A stretch of 41,923 bases of DNA from an uncultured Muribaculaceae bacterium. GTDB lineage: Bacteria > Bacteroidota > Bacteroidia > Bacteroidales > Muribaculaceae. Both the position numbers and the translations under genes were made by a program. Where the stretch lies: positions 1 to 41,923 of the forward strand of contig CAJTUF010000011.1 of NCBI GenBank assembly GCA_910579675.1, read 5' to 3'. Below, one piece after another: positions 39,882 through 41,923 of the stretch (its first letter is position 1; every line of letters starts with the position of its first letter). The notes beneath the pieces are model-generated. The model did not search any database. It had not been told where the DNA came from and saw only the letters and a program-made list of their open reading frames with translations.

Positions 39882-41923
39882 ATGGATAGACTATTACACT
39901 ATCTGTACCGGGGGACGCCTTGGCAACGCCTCCTCACGACACTATGTGTCAGCCTCCTCGCGGCTGTCACGTTACAAGCCCAAAGCACCGACGACGGCTC
40001 TGAACCTTTTTTCAGAGTCGCCCAGCCTGACGAGCTTCCTTATGGATGGGAATTTTCGTTCGACCCATCGGGCAGCTCAACATATGCAACTGTAAAAGGC
40101 ACTGCAGAGTCGGAACCGGTAACCCTACGTATCCCGATCGAGGAGAGCCATCCTGAAGGGTCAGTCTACCGAGCCAAAAGTCTTAACGATTTCATTGTCG
40201 CTGATATTGTGGATAATGAAATAGTACTCACTTTTGCTGATGAAACCAACTATGGTTACGCTCTTAAATCTGCCAATGTAACGATTGAGCTTTTCGATAC
40301 AATAGCTAACACATATCTTAGCAGAAGCGCCTACCGGCTTGATCTTTATGTCAAGAGTAATATAATTCCACAAGGGTGTGACCTGACACTCCTTACTCCA
40401 GTCAGTCCGGATATCATATCCTGGTGGATCAAAGCTCCTCTGAAAGTCGGCGATAAGTTCCGATACCTTATCACTAACTATGCACAGGTAGAAGGCACAG
40501 CTCTCACCACCCGTATAGATTTTGATTATAAGAAAAGCTTCCTTGCCGAAATAGTCGATGAAGGAAACAAGAAATATCTTGATGTGTCAATCGTGGGTCC
40601 GGTGACAAAGGATGATGGAACAATATGCGTAAGGGTCATGATTTACGATCCAAAGGCCTCCCCCCTATCACATTCATCCTATATAATTGGCACTGTTCAA
40701 TTCACATCAACTGCTGAGAACGAATTGAAAGTACTGCAAGACTCAATAGTTGTTCCCACTAATACTCAAATCCGTCTCAGCAATCTTATTGATGCAGGGG
40801 TTGTTGAAGGTGCAGGTGGTGGAAACAACCAGTGGATTATCTCCGCATCCAATACCGCCACATTTGAAGTCGACAATGACATCTGGCCTTTCTTCAATGC
40901 GCTGGAACCATCTGAATCCGACATCACATATACCAACCGCGATAGTGAAGAATTGCATTTTACAATCAAGGCATTAGCACGACTTGGAGCAAACAGTTAT
41001 GTGCTCGAAAATGTCGACACCGTCTATATCGACGAATGGCAGACTATAACCATTCCCGATTCGTACATCCCTCTTAACGAGTTTACTGTTAGCAGTGTAG
41101 GATTGAAAGATTGGATTGATGCCCGGATTAACATCCAAAATGATGGCAATAAATTGATGCTTAAAGGAATATCTGCCGGTAAGAGAATCCTTGAGTTTAG
41201 CCATAGGTTTGGCACAAGCTCCGACACGATTGTTATAGCCGAAAGGCCCGGCAAGCCTAAGTTTACGGTCATAGAGCCGAGCATTGTTGTTCCTACCTTC
41301 GTTGGTGTCAAGTTAAGTGATCTGGTGAAAACCGGCGTGATAGAGGGCGAAGTAGGTCAGGACTCCGACTGGACAATCTCAGCCACAAACGAGGTCGGTT
41401 TCTGGATCTATAATCAGTACCATACATTCACGCCTGCCGAGCCTGTCACAGAGACAGTCACCTACACCCACAAGACGTTCCAAAATGTGAAGATCAATAT
41501 CGAAGTTAATGCAAAGCCCCACCCCATTTTCCAAATATCTCCGGTGGCTTCGTCTTTGGAACTCGGAGTGCCTGTGAGTGTCACAATGCCCGACGAATGT
41601 GTTCCTTTATCTGAGTTTACTTTCAGCAAAGACGACAACGGCGCTGAAGGCCAATTCGATATTGAGATCAATGGAAATACATTAACTATTACCGGCACAG
41701 CGGTGGGTGAAGCCCGCATTGTAGCTCACCATAGATTTGGTGATTTCAGTATTGATGCTCTCATTAAGGAGGATCCTGCGGTGGAAAAGGTTGAGATCGC
41801 TGCCGATGATGAGAAGACTCAAGAGCTGATCGAGAGCGGCGTGATTGCCATCATCGACCCGAATGAGCCCGACGCTCCGGCCGATCCCGACAAGCCCGCT
41901 CCCGAGATCACCTTCACTCCTGC
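39882..41923 (+). CDS. Large secreted repeat protein, 3' end outside window
   Basis: An open frame of 680 codons with no stop, running off the right edge; no known family recognised. The N-terminus is a long signal peptide (basic MDRLLHYLYR, then TTLCVSLLAAVTLQA, cut near QA/QS). After a first domain (about 40-285) come two tandem units of about 178 residues at 287-464 and 465-640. Each starts with SIVVPT, contains GV(V/I)EG and W(I/T)ISA(S/T)N, and has a second block with (I/V)PL(N/S)EFT and a later HRFG. A third unit seems to begin near 640 (ELIESGVIAI), followed by an acidic Pro-rich PDAPADPDKPAPE linker. The DNA is AT-richer and uses more TTA, ATA and AAT codons than the neighbours. A surface or adhesin-type role is only inferred. 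Confidence 0.85.
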   Translation, partial: MDRLLHYLYRGTPWQRLLTTLCVSLLAAVTLQAQSTDDGSEPFFRVAQPDELPYGWEFSFDPSGSSTYATVKGTAESEPVTLRIPIEESHPEGSVYRAKSLNDFIVADIVDNEIVLTFADETNYGYALKSANVTIELFDTIANTYLSRSAYRLDLYVKSNIIPQGCDLTLLTPVSPDIISWWIKAPLKVGDKFRYLITNYAQVEGTALTTRIDFDYKKSFLAEIVDEGNKKYLDVSIVGPVTKDDGTICVRVMIYDPKASPLSHSSYIIGTVQFTSTAENELKVLQDSIVVPTNTQIRLSNLIDAGVVEGAGGGNNQWIISASNTATFEVDNDIWPFFNALEPSESDITYTNRDSEELHFTIKALARLGANSYVLENVDTVYIDEWQTITIPDSYIPLNEFTVSSVGLKDWIDARINIQNDGNKLMLKGISAGKRILEFSHRFGTSSDTIVIAERPGKPKFTVIEPSIVVPTFVGVKLSDLVKTGVIEGEVGQDSDWTISATNEVGFWIYNQYHTFTPAEPVTETVTYTHKTFQNVKINIEVNAKPHPIFQISPVASSLELGVPVSVTMPDECVPLSEFTFSKDDNGAEGQFDIEINGNTLTITGTAVGEARIVAHHRFGDFSIDALIKEDPAVEKVEIAADDEKTQELIESGVIAIIDPNEPDAPADPDKPAPEITFTP

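Noticed and set aside
39697..40095. 132-residue frame overlapping the structured RNA and the start of the repeat protein
   Set aside because: It is out of frame with the 680-codon open frame, covers the terminator and has no domain or signal peptide.
40743..41719. Minus-strand frames opposite the repeat protein
   Set aside because: They are reverse-strand shadows of the long plus-strand frame, which has a signal peptide and internal repeats.

Overview
The window looks like a chromosomal segment of a gut Bacteroidales, most likely a Muribaculaceae-type organism. The 16S fragment carries the Bacteroidota form of the 900-region. Promoters follow the Bacteroidota TTG / TAnnTTTG (-33/-7) pattern rather than sigma70. 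The gene set (sphingolipid-type serine palmitoyltransferase, SusA-like GH13, GH29 fucosidase, SLC45-type MFS carrier, DUF4251 and OmpP1/FadL proteins, LytS/LytTR pair) is typical of that order. The family assignment is an inference from general knowledge, not from a database search. No phage, transposase, integrase, CRISPR array or tRNA was found.

Layout. 1-1331: 5' part of a 16S rRNA gene reading leftward out of the window, driven by two tandem -33/-7 promoters (P2 about 1.63 kb, P1 about 1.77 kb). 2.1-5.8 kb: HdeD-like membrane protein, a secreted low-complexity Trp/Gly-rich protein and an OmpP1/FadL-type outer membrane barrel. 6.1-7.3 kb: serine palmitoyltransferase. 7.4-10.8 kb: PG_1098-type methyltransferase, divergent aroE-folK-like pair, TPR protein. 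10.7-13.5 kb (minus): a three-gene unit with a MurU-like nucleotidyltransferase, an APH-kinase/RapZ-C fusion and a small membrane protein, plausibly linked to cell-wall amino-sugar recycling. 13.8-19.0 kb: topA, RluA-type pseudouridine synthase and a SusA-like amylase in one tight run. 19.1-22.8 kb: radical SAM protein overlapping a GT4 glycosyltransferase, then a queuosine-precursor transporter preceded by a compact preQ1-I-like riboswitch, then a HAD hydrolase. 22.9-26.3 kb: DUF4251 lipoprotein, coiled-coil lipoprotein, LytS-type kinase with LytTR regulator. 26.4-31.1 kb (minus): fucosidase, cutC and a transglutaminase-like protein as an operon. 31.2-37.5 kb (minus): SSB-like DUF3127 protein, Bcr-type MFS, acetyltransferase, hisS, SLC45-type MFS, and nfo. 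37.6-38.7 kb: trpS.

The last 3.2 kb differ from the rest. After trpS comes 0.8 kb of GC-rich short repeats and long palindromes. A strong promoter then leads into about 340 nt that folds into a series of helices and ends in an intrinsic terminator. After that an AT-richer gene starts for a large secreted protein built from roughly 178-residue tandem repeats, which runs off the right edge.

The observations most worth following up are the structured RNA with the repeat protein at the right end, the preQ1-I-like element, the kinase/RapZ-C fusion beside a MurU-like gene, the SSB-like DUF3127 protein with a DDLPF tip, and the recurrent near-leaderless starts.
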